A stretch of 64,000 nt of DNA, from contig NZ_CP017183.1 in the NCBI RefSeq assembly GCF_001729785.1, forward strand, positions 3,100,001 to 3,164,000, given 5' to 3'. The notes beneath the pieces are model-generated. The model saw nothing but the letters and a program-made list of their open reading frames with translations, was not told where the DNA came from and searched no databases. Below, piece after piece: positions 48,839 through 58,516 of the stretch. How positions within the stretch are numbered: position 1 is the first letter of the stretch; every line of letters begins with the position of its first letter. The translations under genes and the position numbers were made by a program. This stretch comes from Enterobacter hormaechei subsp. xiangfangensis. GTDB lineage: Bacteria; Pseudomonadota; Gammaproteobacteria; Enterobacterales; Enterobacteriaceae.

Positions 48839-50467
48839 ATGACAATTCACGATCCACGCTTCAGCGATGTGATTATCATTGGCGGTGGCGCGACGGGTGC
48901 CGGCATCGCACGCGACTGCGCCCTGCGGGGATTGAGCGTCACGCTTCTGGAACGCCACGATATCGCCACCGGCGCGACGGGACGTAACCACGGTCTGTTG
49001 CACAGCGGCGCCCGCTATGCGGTCACTGACGCTGAGTCAGCGCGCGAGTGTATCGCTGAAAACCAGATCCTCAGGCGCATCGCCCGCCACTGCGTTGAAC
49101 CGACCAACGGTCTTTTTATCACCCTTCCAGAAGACGACCTCGGCTTTCAGCAAACCTTTATCACCGCCTGCACGGCGGCAGGCATTCAGGCCGAGGCGAT
49201 CGATCCTGCGCAGGCGCGCCGTCTTGAACCCTCGGTAAACCCGGCGTTACTGGGCGCGGTAAAAGTACCGGACGGAACCGTTGATCCTTTCCGCCTGACC
49301 GCCGCCAATATGCTCGACGCGCGGGAACATGGCGCCCAGATCCTGACCGGGCATCACGTCACCGGGCTTATTCGCGAAGGGAATACCGTGCGCGGAGTGC
49401 GCGTGTTTGATGCGCAGTACAACGAACACCGCGAGCTGTATGCCGCCGTCGTGGTCAACGCGGCGGGGATCTGGGGCCAGCGCATCGCGGAATACGCGGA
49501 CCTGTCGGTGCGCATGTTCCCGGCGAAAGGCTCGCTGCTGATCCTCGACCACCGCATCAATAACCATGTCATCAACCGCTGCCGTAAACCGTCTGACGCC
49601 GATATCCTCGTGCCGGGGGACACCATTTCGTTAATCGGCACGACCTCAATGCATGTGGACTACAGCGAAATTGATTACAACCGCGTCACCGCTGAAGAGG
49701 TGGATATCCTGCTGCGCGAAGGGGAAAAGCTGGCCCCGGTGATGGCGCAGACGCGTATTCTGCGTGCCTACGCGGGCGTGCGTCCCCTCGTCGCCAGCGA
49801 TAACGATCCGAGCGGGCGTAACGTCAGCCGCGGCATCGTACTGCTCGATCACGCCGAACGTGACGGCATGGACGGATTTATCACCATTACCGGCGGCAAG
49901 CTGATGACCTACCGGCTGATGGCCCAGTGGGCCACCGATGCCGTCTGCCGTAAGCTCGGCAACACCGCGCCGTGCGTGACGGCGGAACAGGCCCTGCCCG
50001 GCTCGCAGCAATCGACAGAAAAAACGCTGCACAAAATCATTTCACTCCCTGCCCCGCTTCGCGGTTCGGCTATTTACCGCCACGGCGACCGCACCCCGAC
50101 CTGGCTCGGTGAAGGGCGACTCAGCCGCAGCCTGGTGTGCGAATGCGAAGCCGTGACCGCAGGCGAGGTGCAGTATGCCGTGGAAAACCTGACGGTGAAC
50201 AACCTGCTCGATTTACGCCGCCGCACGCGCGTCGGGATGGGCACCTGTCAGGGGGAGCTATGCGCCTGCCGTGCCGCCGGGCTGCTGCAACGTTTTCACG
50301 CCACCACGTCAACCCAGTCGCTTGCCCAACTCAGCGATTTTTTAAACGAGCGCTGGAAAGGCATTCAGCCCGTCGCCTGGGGCGATGCCCTGCGCGAAAG
50401 CGAGTTTACCCGCTGGGTCTATCAGGGGCTTTGCGGTCTGGAGAAGGAGCACAACCATGAAATTTGA
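48839..50467 (+). CDS. glpA: GlpA, anaerobic glycerol-3-phosphate dehydrogenase large subunit
   Basis: The FAD-containing catalytic subunit of the anaerobic GlpABC complex, which oxidises glycerol-3-phosphate to dihydroxyacetone phosphate and reduces menaquinone. The FAD-binding motif [17 protein letters not shown] is near the N-terminus, followed by [18 protein letters not shown]-terminal BFD-like cysteine region has CECEAV and [19 protein letters not shown] precedes ATG 48839, giving 542 residues as in E. coli. It overlaps glpB by 11 bp. Confidence 0.96.
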   Translation: MTIHDPRFSDVIIIGGGATGAGIARDCALRGLSVTLLERHDIATGATGRNHGLLHSGARYAVTDAESARECIAENQILRRIARHCVEPTNGLFITLPEDDLGFQQTFITACTAAGIQAEAIDPAQARRLEPSVNPALLGAVKVPDGTVDPFRLTAANMLDAREHGAQILTGHHVTGLIREGNTVRGVRVFDAQYNEHRELYAAVVVNAAGIWGQRIAEYADLSVRMFPAKGSLLILDHRINNHVINRCRKPSDADILVPGDTISLIGTTSMHVDYSEIDYNRVTAEEVDILLREGEKLAPVMAQTRILRAYAGVRPLVASDNDPSGRNVSRGIVLLDHAERDGMDGFITITGGKLMTYRLMAQWATDAVCRKLGNTAPCVTAEQALPGSQQSTEKTLHKIISLPAPLRGSAIYRHGDRTPTWLGEGRLSRSLVCECEAVTAGEVQYAVENLTVNNLLDLRRRTRVGMGTCQGELCACRAAGLLQRFHATTSTQSLAQLSDFLNERWKGIQPVAWGDALRESEFTRWVYQGLCGLEKEHNHEI

Positions 50468-51674
50468 TACCGTGATTGTGGGTGGGGGGCTGGCGGGCCT
50501 GCTGTGCGGCCTCAAACTGACGCAGCGGGGTCTGCGCTGCGCCATTGTCACTCGCGGTCAGAGTGCTCTGCACTTCTCCTCCGGCTCGCTGGATTTACTG
50601 GGCGCGCTATCGTTCGCCGATCTGCCGCCTGAACATCCCTACCGCCTGACGGGCGCAGAGAATATGGCCCGCTTTGCCTGCGAAACCGAACACCTGCTCA
50701 CTGCCTGCGGCGCACGCATGCAGGGTGACGCCGAGCAAAACCATCAGCGCGTCACGCCACTCGGCACCCTGCGCGCCGCCTGGCTTAGCCCGGAAGAGGT
50801 GCCTGTCGCTCCCATCGCTGCCGAGCGCGTGCGGGTGGTGGGGATCAGCGGCTTCCTCGATTTCCAGCCACATCTGGCCGCCGCGTCTCTCAGACAGCAG
50901 GGTGTTCAGGTGGATACGGCGGAGATTGTTCTCCCCGAACTCGACGTGCTGCGCGAAAACCCCAGCGAGTTTCGTGCGGTGAACATTGCCCGCCTGCTGG
51001 ATAATGAAAGTTACTGGCCGCAGCTGTACGCGGCGCTTCAACCGCTCGGCGAGACCTGCGACGCCCTGTTTATGCCCGCCTGTTTTGGCTTAACGGACAA
51101 CCGGCTCTGGCGCTGGCTCTCGGCGCGCCTGCCCTGTACGCTCGGTTTACTGCCGACGCTCCCCCCTTCCGTGCCCGGCATTCGTCTGCACACCCAGCTT
51201 CAGCGTCAGTTTGTTGCCCAGGGTGGCGTCTGGATGGCAGGCGACGAGGTGAAAAAAATCACCCTGGCTGAGGGCGCGGTAAGCGAAATCTGGACCCGCA
51301 ACCACGGCGACATCCCGCTTCGCGCACGCTTTACGGTGCTGGCAAGCGGCAGTTTCTTCAGTAACGGTCTGCTGAGCAGCCGGGATGGCGTGCGTGAGGC
51401 GATCCTCGGTCTGGACGTCCGGCAAAGCGCTTCCCGCGCGGACTGGTATCAAAGCGATTTCTTCACCCCGCAGCCCTGGCAGCAGTTCGGCGTGATCGTC
51501 GACAGCCAACTGCGCCCGCGGCTGGGCGGGGAACCGGTTGAAAATCTTTACGCCATCGGCTCGGTTCTGGGCGGGTACGATCCCGTGGCGCAGGGCTGCG
51601 GTGGCGGCGTCTGCGCCGTCACTGCGCTGCATGTCGCGGAGCAGATTATCCAGCGCAGGGAGGGAGCACAATGA
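50457..51674 (+). CDS. glpB: GlpB, anaerobic glycerol-3-phosphate dehydrogenase subunit B
   Basis: The second flavoprotein-like subunit of GlpABC. It begins [18 protein letters not shown] with an FAD-type dinucleotide motif, and ends with [20 protein letters not shown]. At 405 residues it is about 14 shorter than the E. coli protein as I remember it; the difference appears to fall after residue 50, where the loop after [10 protein letters not shown] is shorter. It overlaps glpA by 11 bp and glpC by 4 bp. Confidence 0.95.
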   Translation: MKFDTVIVGGGLAGLLCGLKLTQRGLRCAIVTRGQSALHFSSGSLDLLGALSFADLPPEHPYRLTGAENMARFACETEHLLTACGARMQGDAEQNHQRVTPLGTLRAAWLSPEEVPVAPIAAERVRVVGISGFLDFQPHLAAASLRQQGVQVDTAEIVLPELDVLRENPSEFRAVNIARLLDNESYWPQLYAALQPLGETCDALFMPACFGLTDNRLWRWLSARLPCTLGLLPTLPPSVPGIRLHTQLQRQFVAQGGVWMAGDEVKKITLAEGAVSEIWTRNHGDIPLRARFTVLASGSFFSNGLLSSRDGVREAILGLDVRQSASRADWYQSDFFTPQPWQQFGVIVDSQLRPRLGGEPVENLYAIGSVLGGYDPVAQGCGGGVCAVTALHVAEQIIQRREGAQ

Positions 51675-52861
51675 ACGACACCCCATTTGAAAGCTGTATC
51701 AAATGCACGGTCTGCACCACGGTTTGCCCGGTCAGCGGCGTCGATCCGCGCTATCCCGGCCCGAAACAGGCCGGTCCCGACGGGGAGCGTCTGCGCCTGA
51801 AGGATGGCGCGCTCTACGACGAGGCGCTGAAATACTGCATCAACTGCAAACGCTGCGAAGTTGCCTGCCCGTCGGACGTGAAAATAGGCGATATCATCCA
51901 GCGCGCCCGCGCCCGCTACAGTACGCAAAAACCGACGCTGCGTGACGCGATACTGAGCCACACCGATCTAATGGGCAGCCTCTCGACGCCTTTCGCGCCG
52001 GTCGTCAATGCCGCCACCGCCCTGAAGCCGGTGCGCAGGCTGCTGGATGCGACGCTCAAAATCGACCATCACCGCAGTCTGCCGAAATATTCTCACGGCA
52101 CCTTCCGCCGCTGGTATAAATCCGTGGCGGCAGAACAGGCGCAGTTCGCTGAGCAGGTCGCCTTCTTCCACGGCTGCTACGTGAACTACAACCATCCGCA
52201 GCTGGGAAAAGACCTGCTGAAAGTGCTGAACGCCATGGGGACGGGCGTTCAGCTGCTGAGCAAAGAAAAGTGCTGCGGCGTTCCGCTGATTGCCAACGGT
52301 TTCATCGACAAAGCGCGCAAGCAGGCGAGCAGCAACGTCACCTCTTTACGTGAGGCGATCGTCGACAAAGGGATACCGGTACTGGCGACGTCGTCAACCT
52401 GTACCTTCACGCTGCGCGATGAATATCCGCATCTGCTGGATGTGGATAACACCGGCCTGCGCGAGCACATTGAGCTGGCGACCCGTTTTCTCTGGCGCAA
52501 ACTGGACAGCGGGCAGACGTTACCGCTGGGCAAATTGCCGCTGAAGGTGGTATATCACACGCCATGTCATATGGAGAAGATGGGCTGGTCGATCTATACG
52601 CTTGAGCTGCTGCGGCTGATCCCGGGGCTGGAGCTGACGGTGCTGGACTCACGCTGCTGCGGCATCGCTGGCACCTACGGATTCAAGCGTGAAAACTACC
52701 CAACGTCACAGGCCATTGGCGCGCCGCTGTTCCGGCAGATTGAAGAGAGCGGCGCAGATATCGTGGTGACGGACTGTGAAACCTGCAAGTGGCAGATCGA
52801 GATGTCCACCAGCAAACGCTGTGAACATCCCATTACCTTGCTGGCAAAAGCGCTGGCGTAA
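51671..52861 (+). CDS. glpC: GlpC, anaerobic glycerol-3-phosphate dehydrogenase Fe-S subunit
   Basis: The iron-sulfur, membrane-associated subunit that passes electrons from GlpAB to menaquinone. Two 4Fe-4S motifs are seen near the N-terminus: [12 protein letters not shown] and [12 protein letters not shown]. Two CCG domains follow, with EKCCGVPL and [12 protein letters not shown], as in heterodisulfide reductase-like proteins. The length is 396 residues. The start overlaps the glpB stop (ATGA). Confidence 0.96.
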   Translation: MNDTPFESCIKCTVCTTVCPVSGVDPRYPGPKQAGPDGERLRLKDGALYDEALKYCINCKRCEVACPSDVKIGDIIQRARARYSTQKPTLRDAILSHTDLMGSLSTPFAPVVNAATALKPVRRLLDATLKIDHHRSLPKYSHGTFRRWYKSVAAEQAQFAEQVAFFHGCYVNYNHPQLGKDLLKVLNAMGTGVQLLSKEKCCGVPLIANGFIDKARKQASSNVTSLREAIVDKGIPVLATSSTCTFTLRDEYPHLLDVDNTGLREHIELATRFLWRKLDSGQTLPLGKLPLKVVYHTPCHMEKMGWSIYTLELLRLIPGLELTVLDSRCCGIAGTYGFKRENYPTSQAIGAPLFRQIEESGADIVVTDCETCKWQIEMSTSKRCEHPITLLAKALA

Positions 52862-52865
52862 CCGT

Positions 52866-52887
52866 TGCCGGGGACACTGCCCCGGCA
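52866..52887. terminator. Hairpin between glpC and yfaY
   Basis: TGCCGGGG/CCCCGGCA is a perfect 8-bp stem with a 6-nt loop between the two convergent stop codons. Neither side has a real T-run, so terminator activity is uncertain. Confidence 0.5.
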
Positions 52888-52892
52888 CACTC

Positions 52893-54092
52893 TCACTCTA
52901 CGAACAGCGATTCCACGACGTTGATCCAGCCGTGCTCACTGGCGACCTCTTTCCCGTTCAGCCAGCGGCGCAGCATGTTCAGCGCCATCATCGCGCACAC
53001 CTCCTGACGTACGGCCAGGCTGTGGCGGGTAATGCTCATCCTGACGCGCAGGGCGTGCGTTCCTTCCGGCGTTGCCAGGGCAAAGTTGAGGTGCTCCTCA
53101 TCCAGCCCGCCCACAAACAGCGCCAGTCCGGCGAAATGCTTCACTCTGCGCTCGGATGCCCAGCGCGCCGTCTGCGCCAGCGTCTCCTGCTGGAACGGCA
53201 CCACTTCACTGGCCAGCAGCGGCGCACCCGCCCGGGTAAGCTGAAGCGCCAGAAGCCCACCGGTAAACTGCTCGCTTAACGTCACGCTCAGCTGGCGGGA
53301 CTGCAAATGCGCTGCGATCTGCGCCGGCAGCCCTTCCGTGCCTTCGAAAATCAGGCTTTCCCCGGCGACGCGCCGCACTTCCGGCCACAGTGCCAGCATA
53401 GCGGCTTTCTCTGACGCCGGTCCGGTCAGCTTCAGTTCAATAATCGGCATGGAGGAGCGATAGCCCATCGACACGCCGGGAGGCAGTTGCAGGTGATCGA
53501 GGCTCTGAGCGAGATCGCTTTCCGAGCGACCAAAGGTGGTCAGACGCAGGCACAGCGGCGGTTCAGGCAGCGTAAAGCGCGCGCGCAGACGCGGCAGGAT
53601 CTGCTGCTCGACCATCACTTTAAATTCCGACGGCACGCCCGGAGTGAAGAACATCAGGCAGCGGTTCAACTGAACGGCAAACCCGCAGGCGGTGCCGACC
53701 GGGTTATCAATCAGTTCCGCGCTGGCGGGAATTTCAGCCTGCTTGCGGTTGCTGGGGGCCATCACGCGGCCACGCCCGGAGAAAAAGCGCTCCATCTGCG
53801 CCAGCCACGCCTCGTGCAGGACCAGGCCTTCGCCTTTGGCCGTGGCGGCGGCCAGCGCGCTGAGATCGTCGCTGGTAGGTCCCAGCCCGCCGTTCACAAT
53901 CAGCACGTCGCAGCGTTCGCTGCGCTCGCGCAGAACGTTGACCAGCGACTCAAGGTTGTCACCTACGGTGTTGCGGCGCGTTAACGATAATCCTTGCTCA
54001 AAGAAGAGATCGGCGAGCCAGGCGGCATTGGTATCAATGATTTGCCCATGAAGCACTTCGTCGCCAGTGGATAACATTTCCACGTTTATCAT
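52893..54092 (-). CDS. yfaY: YfaY, CinA-like protein (MocF/competence-damage domain)
   Basis: A 400-residue CinA-family protein. The N-terminal MoCF-like domain begins MINVEMLSTGDEVLHGQI and contains DVLIVNGGLGPTSDD. The C-terminal half is CinA-like but diverged (LSEQFTGGLLALQLTRAGAP). CinA homologues have ADP-ribose pyrophosphatase or NMN deamidase activity; which, if any, YfaY retains cannot be read from sequence. ATG 54092 follows GGGAGAACACA, and the longer in-frame opening at 54110 lacks support. It has the same place as E. coli yfaY, but the rhm genes between glpC and yfaY are missing. Confidence 0.92.
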   Translation of the reverse strand: MINVEMLSTGDEVLHGQIIDTNAAWLADLFFEQGLSLTRRNTVGDNLESLVNVLRERSERCDVLIVNGGLGPTSDDLSALAAATAKGEGLVLHEAWLAQMERFFSGRGRVMAPSNRKQAEIPASAELIDNPVGTACGFAVQLNRCLMFFTPGVPSEFKVMVEQQILPRLRARFTLPEPPLCLRLTTFGRSESDLAQSLDHLQLPPGVSMGYRSSMPIIELKLTGPASEKAAMLALWPEVRRVAGESLIFEGTEGLPAQIAAHLQSRQLSVTLSEQFTGGLLALQLTRAGAPLLASEVVPFQQETLAQTARWASERRVKHFAGLALFVGGLDEEHLNFALATPEGTHALRVRMSITRHSLAVRQEVCAMMALNMLRRWLNGKEVASEHGWINVVESLFVE

Positions 54093-54186
54093 TGTGTTCT
54101 CCCATTTCAATGGTCAAAACACTATAGCGCAATCAAAGACTGGGGGAAGAGAGAAACTGGCGCGACTGAACGCCGCGCCGAGAGGA

Positions 54187-54729
54187 TTAGAAACCGGCGC
54201 TAACGCCAACGTACGGGCCGTCTGCCAGGGCGTTGTCGCGGTTGCCGTCTTTACCGGCCAGGTTCAGATAGCGATAACCCGCTTCGATGGTGATTGGACG
54301 CACGATGGTCCAGCGCGCGCCGGCGTTAGCTTCCTGATAGCTGTCGATGCCGCTGGAGAGGGAATCAGGAGAGTAGTAGTACTCACCGAACAGGCCAAAG
54401 CTGTCGCCAATTTTCCACTGCAAGCCGCCGCCCACTGCCGCCGCGTAGCCTTCGTCGCCCTCGTTCGGGTTGGTGTAAATGCCTTTACCGCCGACGGTCG
54501 CCAGGAAGGGACCCAACGGCACGTTGAAGCCGAGGCCCAGGCTTGCCGCATCGCCGTCGTCGTCGTTATGCGTCCAGCCGCCGGTCATTGCCAGGCCTGC
54601 GCTGTCCGTGCCAAGACCGAAGCCCAGATGGGTATAATCTTGTCCCGCCGAGCCGTTGAAGGAAATTGCGTTTGCCGCTGCTGAAACAAACATCAGGCCG
54701 CCTAAGCCCATTAATGCCACTTTTTTCAT
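54187..54729 (-). CDS. yfaZ: YfaZ, predicted outer-membrane beta-barrel protein
   Basis: A 180-residue exported protein. The signal peptide MKKVALMGLGGLMFVSAAANA is followed by alternating hydrophobic/polar strands rich in Gly and aromatic residues (GLQWKIGDSFGLFGEYYYSP), ending in VSAGF with a C-terminal Phe. These features suggest a small porin-like barrel; no function is established. ATG 54729 is chosen over longer in-frame openings because it gives a clean signal peptide and the E. coli length. Confidence 0.92.
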   Translation of the reverse strand: MKKVALMGLGGLMFVSAAANAISFNGSAGQDYTHLGFGLGTDSAGLAMTGGWTHNDDDGDAASLGLGFNVPLGPFLATVGGKGIYTNPNEGDEGYAAAVGGGLQWKIGDSFGLFGEYYYSPDSLSSGIDSYQEANAGARWTIVRPITIEAGYRYLNLAGKDGNRDNALADGPYVGVSAGF

Positions 54730-54858
54730 TGTCGTGATCCCGCACAATTTATTCAGAGATGTCCAAAAACCGCGAGATTTTAACCTGCCTGCCTGTGTGA
54801 TCAATGGACTCCGCGTACGGCAGGCAATTAGTTTGTAACGATTTGATAATATCGGCAT

Positions 54859-56268
54859 TTATATCAGCATCAGAAAGCGCATTTTCACGCTCAGCCCACC
54901 CAGATTTTCACTGGGCATCAGCTGAAGATGGCTGCGGTGCAGGCGGGCAATATCGTTAGCCAGCGCCAGGCCAATGCCGGACCCGGCGGCATCACCCACG
55001 TTTTCCAGACGATGAAACGGCAGCATGGCCTGGGAGATCTGGTCTTCAGCAATACCCGGTCCGCTGTCCTCCACGCTCAGCTCAACGGCATCGTTAGCCG
55101 TGCGCAGGTACACCGTCACGATGCCCTGCTCCGGCGTGTATTTGATCGCGTTCTCCAGCAGGTTGGCGCAGAGTTCACCCAGCAGCACGTCATCACCCTC
55201 AATCATTACCGGTTGCTGTACGCCGTCATAACCGAGATCGATACCCTTGCTGCGCGCCTGCGCCAGCCGGGAAAAGCAGCAGTTTTGCACCACCTGCACC
55301 AGATCGACAGGGGCAAACTGTCGCTCCCCCTGCTCTTTTCGCTTCACCGCTGAAAGCTGCAACAGCCTTTCCGTCAGCACGATGGTGTTATCCAGCGTGA
55401 CGTTCATCGCCCGTAAGCTCTCCTGCCACAGGGCCGGATCGTTACGCGTCAGGGCAACCGATACCTGGGTTTTCAGCACCGCCAGCGGCGTTTTGAGCTG
55501 GTGTGAGGCGTCAGCATTAAAGCGCGCCTGTCGCGAAAGCACGCCGCGTAACCTGTCGATATAGCGGTTAAATGCCACAATCAGCAGCCGCGTTTCCGAC
55601 CAGGGCAGCAGCTCCGGCAGCGGGGCCAGTAGCCCGGGCTCACGGCGCACCATCAGCGAAGAGAGCTGCCGCATCGGGCGCAGCACGCGACGCAGCAGCC
55701 ACGCGGTCAGGACCAGCGTCAGCAGCACCAGCAGCCCCTGCGACACGAGCGAGGAAAACAGCAGCTGAGTGGCCAGATAGCGCCGCGACTGCAACGTTTC
55801 GGCGACGTAGATTTCCGCCATGCCGAACACACTCTCCTCGTTAACCGGCTGGAGCAGCTTCGCCACGCGGATCGCCTGCCCGCGATACTCGGTATGATAA
55901 AACCACGCCAGCGCCGGATAGTGGGAGGTCCGCGACGTGGAGGGGGGCATATTCGGCAGATCGTCATAGCCGGAGATCGTCCGCCCGTCAGGGTCCACGA
56001 CCTTGTAGTAGAGGCGATCGTTCATGTTCAGCTCGAAGCTGTCGAGCACGACCCACGGCACGTTCACCTGGAGCTTGCCGTTGTGCACCACCAGCCGCTC
56101 TGACACCGTGCGCGCCGAGGATAACAGCGTGCGGTCATAGGCCTGCGTCGCCGCCTGTAGCGCGCTAACGTAGCTGTTAAAGGCTGACAGCCCCCATAAC
56201 AGCAGCAGCGGCAAACCCAGAAAAAGCAAAAGTTGCAGGTAAAGCGACTGCGGCTTAACCCACTTCAT
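54859..56268 (-). CDS. tctE: TctE, sensor histidine kinase for tricarboxylate transport
   Basis: An inner-membrane sensor kinase. Two membrane helices (about residues 9-30 and 168-190) enclose a periplasmic sensor domain, followed by a HAMP-like region. The H-box RFNADASHQLKTPL has phosphoacceptor His256; the ATPase part has the N-box LLENAIKYTP and G-boxes VEDSGPGIAED and GSGIGLALAN. The length of 469 residues is close to Salmonella TctE. It overlaps tctD by 14 bp. The tct assignment rests on the linked transporter and on family resemblance. Confidence 0.9.
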   Translation of the reverse strand: MKWVKPQSLYLQLLLFLGLPLLLLWGLSAFNSYVSALQAATQAYDRTLLSSARTVSERLVVHNGKLQVNVPWVVLDSFELNMNDRLYYKVVDPDGRTISGYDDLPNMPPSTSRTSHYPALAWFYHTEYRGQAIRVAKLLQPVNEESVFGMAEIYVAETLQSRRYLATQLLFSSLVSQGLLVLLTLVLTAWLLRRVLRPMRQLSSLMVRREPGLLAPLPELLPWSETRLLIVAFNRYIDRLRGVLSRQARFNADASHQLKTPLAVLKTQVSVALTRNDPALWQESLRAMNVTLDNTIVLTERLLQLSAVKRKEQGERQFAPVDLVQVVQNCCFSRLAQARSKGIDLGYDGVQQPVMIEGDDVLLGELCANLLENAIKYTPEQGIVTVYLRTANDAVELSVEDSGPGIAEDQISQAMLPFHRLENVGDAAGSGIGLALANDIARLHRSHLQLMPSENLGGLSVKMRFLMLI

Positions 56269-56929
56269 CGCCGCACTCCAGCACGTAGCCCAGCCCCCGG
56301 AGGGTGGTGATCCGCACGCCGCTGCCGGTCAGCTTCTTACGCAGGCGGTGAATATAGAGATCGATGCTCTCGGGGCTGACGTCGTCGTTCAGGCTGAATA
56401 CCTGGTCGAAAAGCTGTTGCCGGGAGACGGGACGGGTCCGGCGGTGCATCAGCACCTTCAGCAAAGAGAGTTCGCGCGGCGTGAGGGAAAGGGGTTCATC
56501 GCGCAGCAGAAAAAAGCCTTCATCATCGTACTCCAGCTCTCCCAGCCGCTGGCGCTCCTGGGTTCGCCCTTCACTGCGGCGCAGCAGCGCACGCAGGCGG
56601 GCATCAAGCTCCTCCAGCTCGAACGGTTTCGGCAGGTAGTCATCCGCCCCGGCATTCAGCCCCTTAACCCTGTCTGCCACGTTGCTGCGGGCGGTAAGAA
56701 ACAGCACGGGCAACGTCTGCCCGCGCTTTCTCAGCCGATGCACCACCTCCAGCCCGTCGAAACCGGGCATGCCGATATCAAGGATCGCGACGGCATAGTT
56801 TTCTCCCTGCAAAAGATGATCGGCCGCCCGTCCATCGTTGACGCAATCCACGGCAAATCCGTTTTGTACCAGCGCTTTTTCCAGCCAGTGAGCCAGCTCA
56901 CGATTATCTTCCGCGAGTAAGAGACGCAT
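56255..56929 (-). CDS. tctD: TctD, OmpR-type response regulator for tricarboxylate transport
   Basis: A 224-residue regulator. The receiver has acidic Glu7 and Asp8 (LLAEDNRELAHW), phosphoacceptor Asp51 (AILDIGMPGFDG) and a Lys near residue 101 (LPKPFELEEL). The winged-helix output domain carries LTPRELSLLKVLMHR and the recognition region ESIDLYIHRLRKKL. It is the first gene of tctDE and divergent from tctCBA, which it most likely activates. Confidence 0.93.
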   Translation of the reverse strand: MRLLLAEDNRELAHWLEKALVQNGFAVDCVNDGRAADHLLQGENYAVAILDIGMPGFDGLEVVHRLRKRGQTLPVLFLTARSNVADRVKGLNAGADDYLPKPFELEELDARLRALLRRSEGRTQERQRLGELEYDDEGFFLLRDEPLSLTPRELSLLKVLMHRRTRPVSRQQLFDQVFSLNDDVSPESIDLYIHRLRKKLTGSGVRITTLRGLGYVLECGDEVG

Positions 56930-56977
56930 ATCACATCCTGTAAAGTTGGTGTCGCAGTGAAAGGGAAATGAAAGGTT

Positions 56978-57021
56978 ATTGTTTTAACAATCACGCAACG
57001 GAACCGCTACAAGGTGGTTCA
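56978..57021. promoter_or_regulatory. tctD-tctC divergent region with two inverted repeats
   Basis: ATTGTT-TT-AACAAT (56978-56991) and GAACC-N10-GGTTC (57002-57021) are short inverted repeats in the 152-bp divergent gap. Either could bind TctD or form part of a promoter; no consensus is known to me. Confidence 0.35.
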
Positions 57022-57081
57022 CATAATCAGAAAAAAGACACCCGTACCCGTACTCCCGGTTCTCCGGCGTGAGGATAAACG

Positions 57082-58062
57082 ATGAAAAAACAATTACTTT
57101 CTACCCTTGCTGCAAGCGTATTGCTGTTGAGTGCCTCTGTCGTCCAGGCGCAGGACGCGCCATCCCGTACCGAATGTATCGCCCCGGCCAAACCCGGCGG
57201 CGGCTTCGACCTGACCTGTAAGCTGATTCAGGTCAGCCTGCTAGAGACGAAGGCCATTGAGAAACCGATGCGCGTTACCTACATGCCCGGCGGCGTGGGC
57301 GCGGTAGCCTATAACGCCATCGTCGCCCAGCGCCCTGCCGAAGCGGGCACAGTGGTGGCCTTCTCCGGCGGTTCGCTGCTGAATCTGTCACAGGGGAAAT
57401 TTGGCCGTTATGACGTGGACGACGTGCGCTGGCTCGCCACCGTAGGCACCGATTACGGCATGATCGCCGTGCGCGCGGACTCTCCGTGGAAATCCCTGAA
57501 AGATCTGCTGACCGCCATGGAAAAAGATCCGAACAGCGTGGTCATTGGCGCAGGCGCCTCTATCGGCAGCCAGGACTGGATGAAAGCCGCGCTGCTGGCG
57601 CAGCAGGCCAAAGTGGATCCGCACAAGATGCGTTACGTGGCCTTTGAAGGCGGCGGCGAGCCGGTGACGGCGCTGATGGGCAATCACGTCCAGGCGGTAT
57701 CGGGCGATCTCAGCGAAATGGTGCCCTACCTGAGCGGGGATAAGATCCGTGTGCTGGCGGTCTTCTCAGAAAACCGTCTGCCGGGCCAGCTGGCAGACGT
57801 CCCAACCGCCAAAGAGCAGGGTTATAACCTGGTCTGGCCGATCATCCGCGGCTTCTTCGTCGGGCCAAAAGTGACCGACGCCGAATACCAGTGGTGGGTG
57901 GATACCTTCGCAAAACTTCAGCAAACCGAGGAGTTCAAAAAACAGCGCGATCTGCGCGGGCTGTTTGAGTTCAACCTGAACGGCAAGCAGCTGGACGAGT
58001 ATGTCAAAAAACAGGTGAATGACTACCGCGAACAGGCGAAAGCCTTTGGCCTGGCGAAATAA
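57082..58062 (+). CDS. tctC: TctC, periplasmic tricarboxylate-binding protein
   Basis: The substrate-binding protein of a tripartite tricarboxylate transporter (TTT). A signal peptide (MKKQLLSTLAASVLLLSASV, cleavage after VQA) precedes a two-lobe binding domain with the family segments APAKPGGGFDLTC and YMPGGVGAVAYN, plus GAGASIGSQDW. The length of 326 residues is close to Salmonella TctC, which binds citrate, tricarballylate and related acids. It is first in tctCBA, 11 bp from tctB. Confidence 0.94.
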   Translation: MKKQLLSTLAASVLLLSASVVQAQDAPSRTECIAPAKPGGGFDLTCKLIQVSLLETKAIEKPMRVTYMPGGVGAVAYNAIVAQRPAEAGTVVAFSGGSLLNLSQGKFGRYDVDDVRWLATVGTDYGMIAVRADSPWKSLKDLLTAMEKDPNSVVIGAGASIGSQDWMKAALLAQQAKVDPHKMRYVAFEGGGEPVTALMGNHVQAVSGDLSEMVPYLSGDKIRVLAVFSENRLPGQLADVPTAKEQGYNLVWPIIRGFFVGPKVTDAEYQWWVDTFAKLQQTEEFKKQRDLRGLFEFNLNGKQLDEYVKKQVNDYREQAKAFGLAK

Positions 58063-58073
58063 CCGGAGGCGCT

Positions 58074-58505
58074 ATGAGCGATCGCATTTTTGCCGGGATA
58101 TGGCTGCTGCTCTGCATTGGCGGCATGTTCGTCGCCTGGCAGATCCACAGCGAATACAGCTATGAACCCGTGGGGCCACGCCCCTTTCCCGTCGGCATTG
58201 TCGGCCTGATGCTGCTCTGTTCGGTGGCGCTGCTGCTGCGCCATCCGGATACCGTGGAGTGGCCGCCACGCCGAACGCTGCAACGTCTGCTGGTAATGGT
58301 GATTGTCCTGCTGATGTACGCGTGGGGCTTTGAATGGCTCGGCTTCCCGATTGCCACCGCCCTGCTGACGATGGTGATTGGCATACTATTTAACGCCTCG
58401 CTGCCTGCGGCGGGGATCTCCGGGGTCGTACTGGGCATTTTACTCTGGTACGCCTTCGACCGCCTGCTGGACGTGACCCTGCCGCTTGGCGCATGGTTTA
58501 ACTAA
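58074..58505 (+). CDS. tctB: TctB, small membrane subunit of the tricarboxylate transporter
   Basis: A 143-residue protein with four hydrophobic helices at about residues 5-22, 40-57, 75-95 and 100-135. The segment YEPVGPRPFPVGIVGLMLL is typical of TctB. It works with TctA in the inner membrane. GGAGG precedes the ATG, and tctA begins 11 bp after the stop. Confidence 0.92.
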   Translation: MSDRIFAGIWLLLCIGGMFVAWQIHSEYSYEPVGPRPFPVGIVGLMLLCSVALLLRHPDTVEWPPRRTLQRLLVMVIVLLMYAWGFEWLGFPIATALLTMVIGILFNASLPAAGISGVVLGILLWYAFDRLLDVTLPLGAWFN

Positions 58506-58516
58506 CGGAGCACGCT

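Noticed and set aside
56255..56929. tctD as another OmpR-family regulator unrelated to transport
   Set aside because: Its overlap with the sensor kinase gene and divergent placement beside tctCBA match the known Salmonella tct locus, so the transport assignment is preferred.
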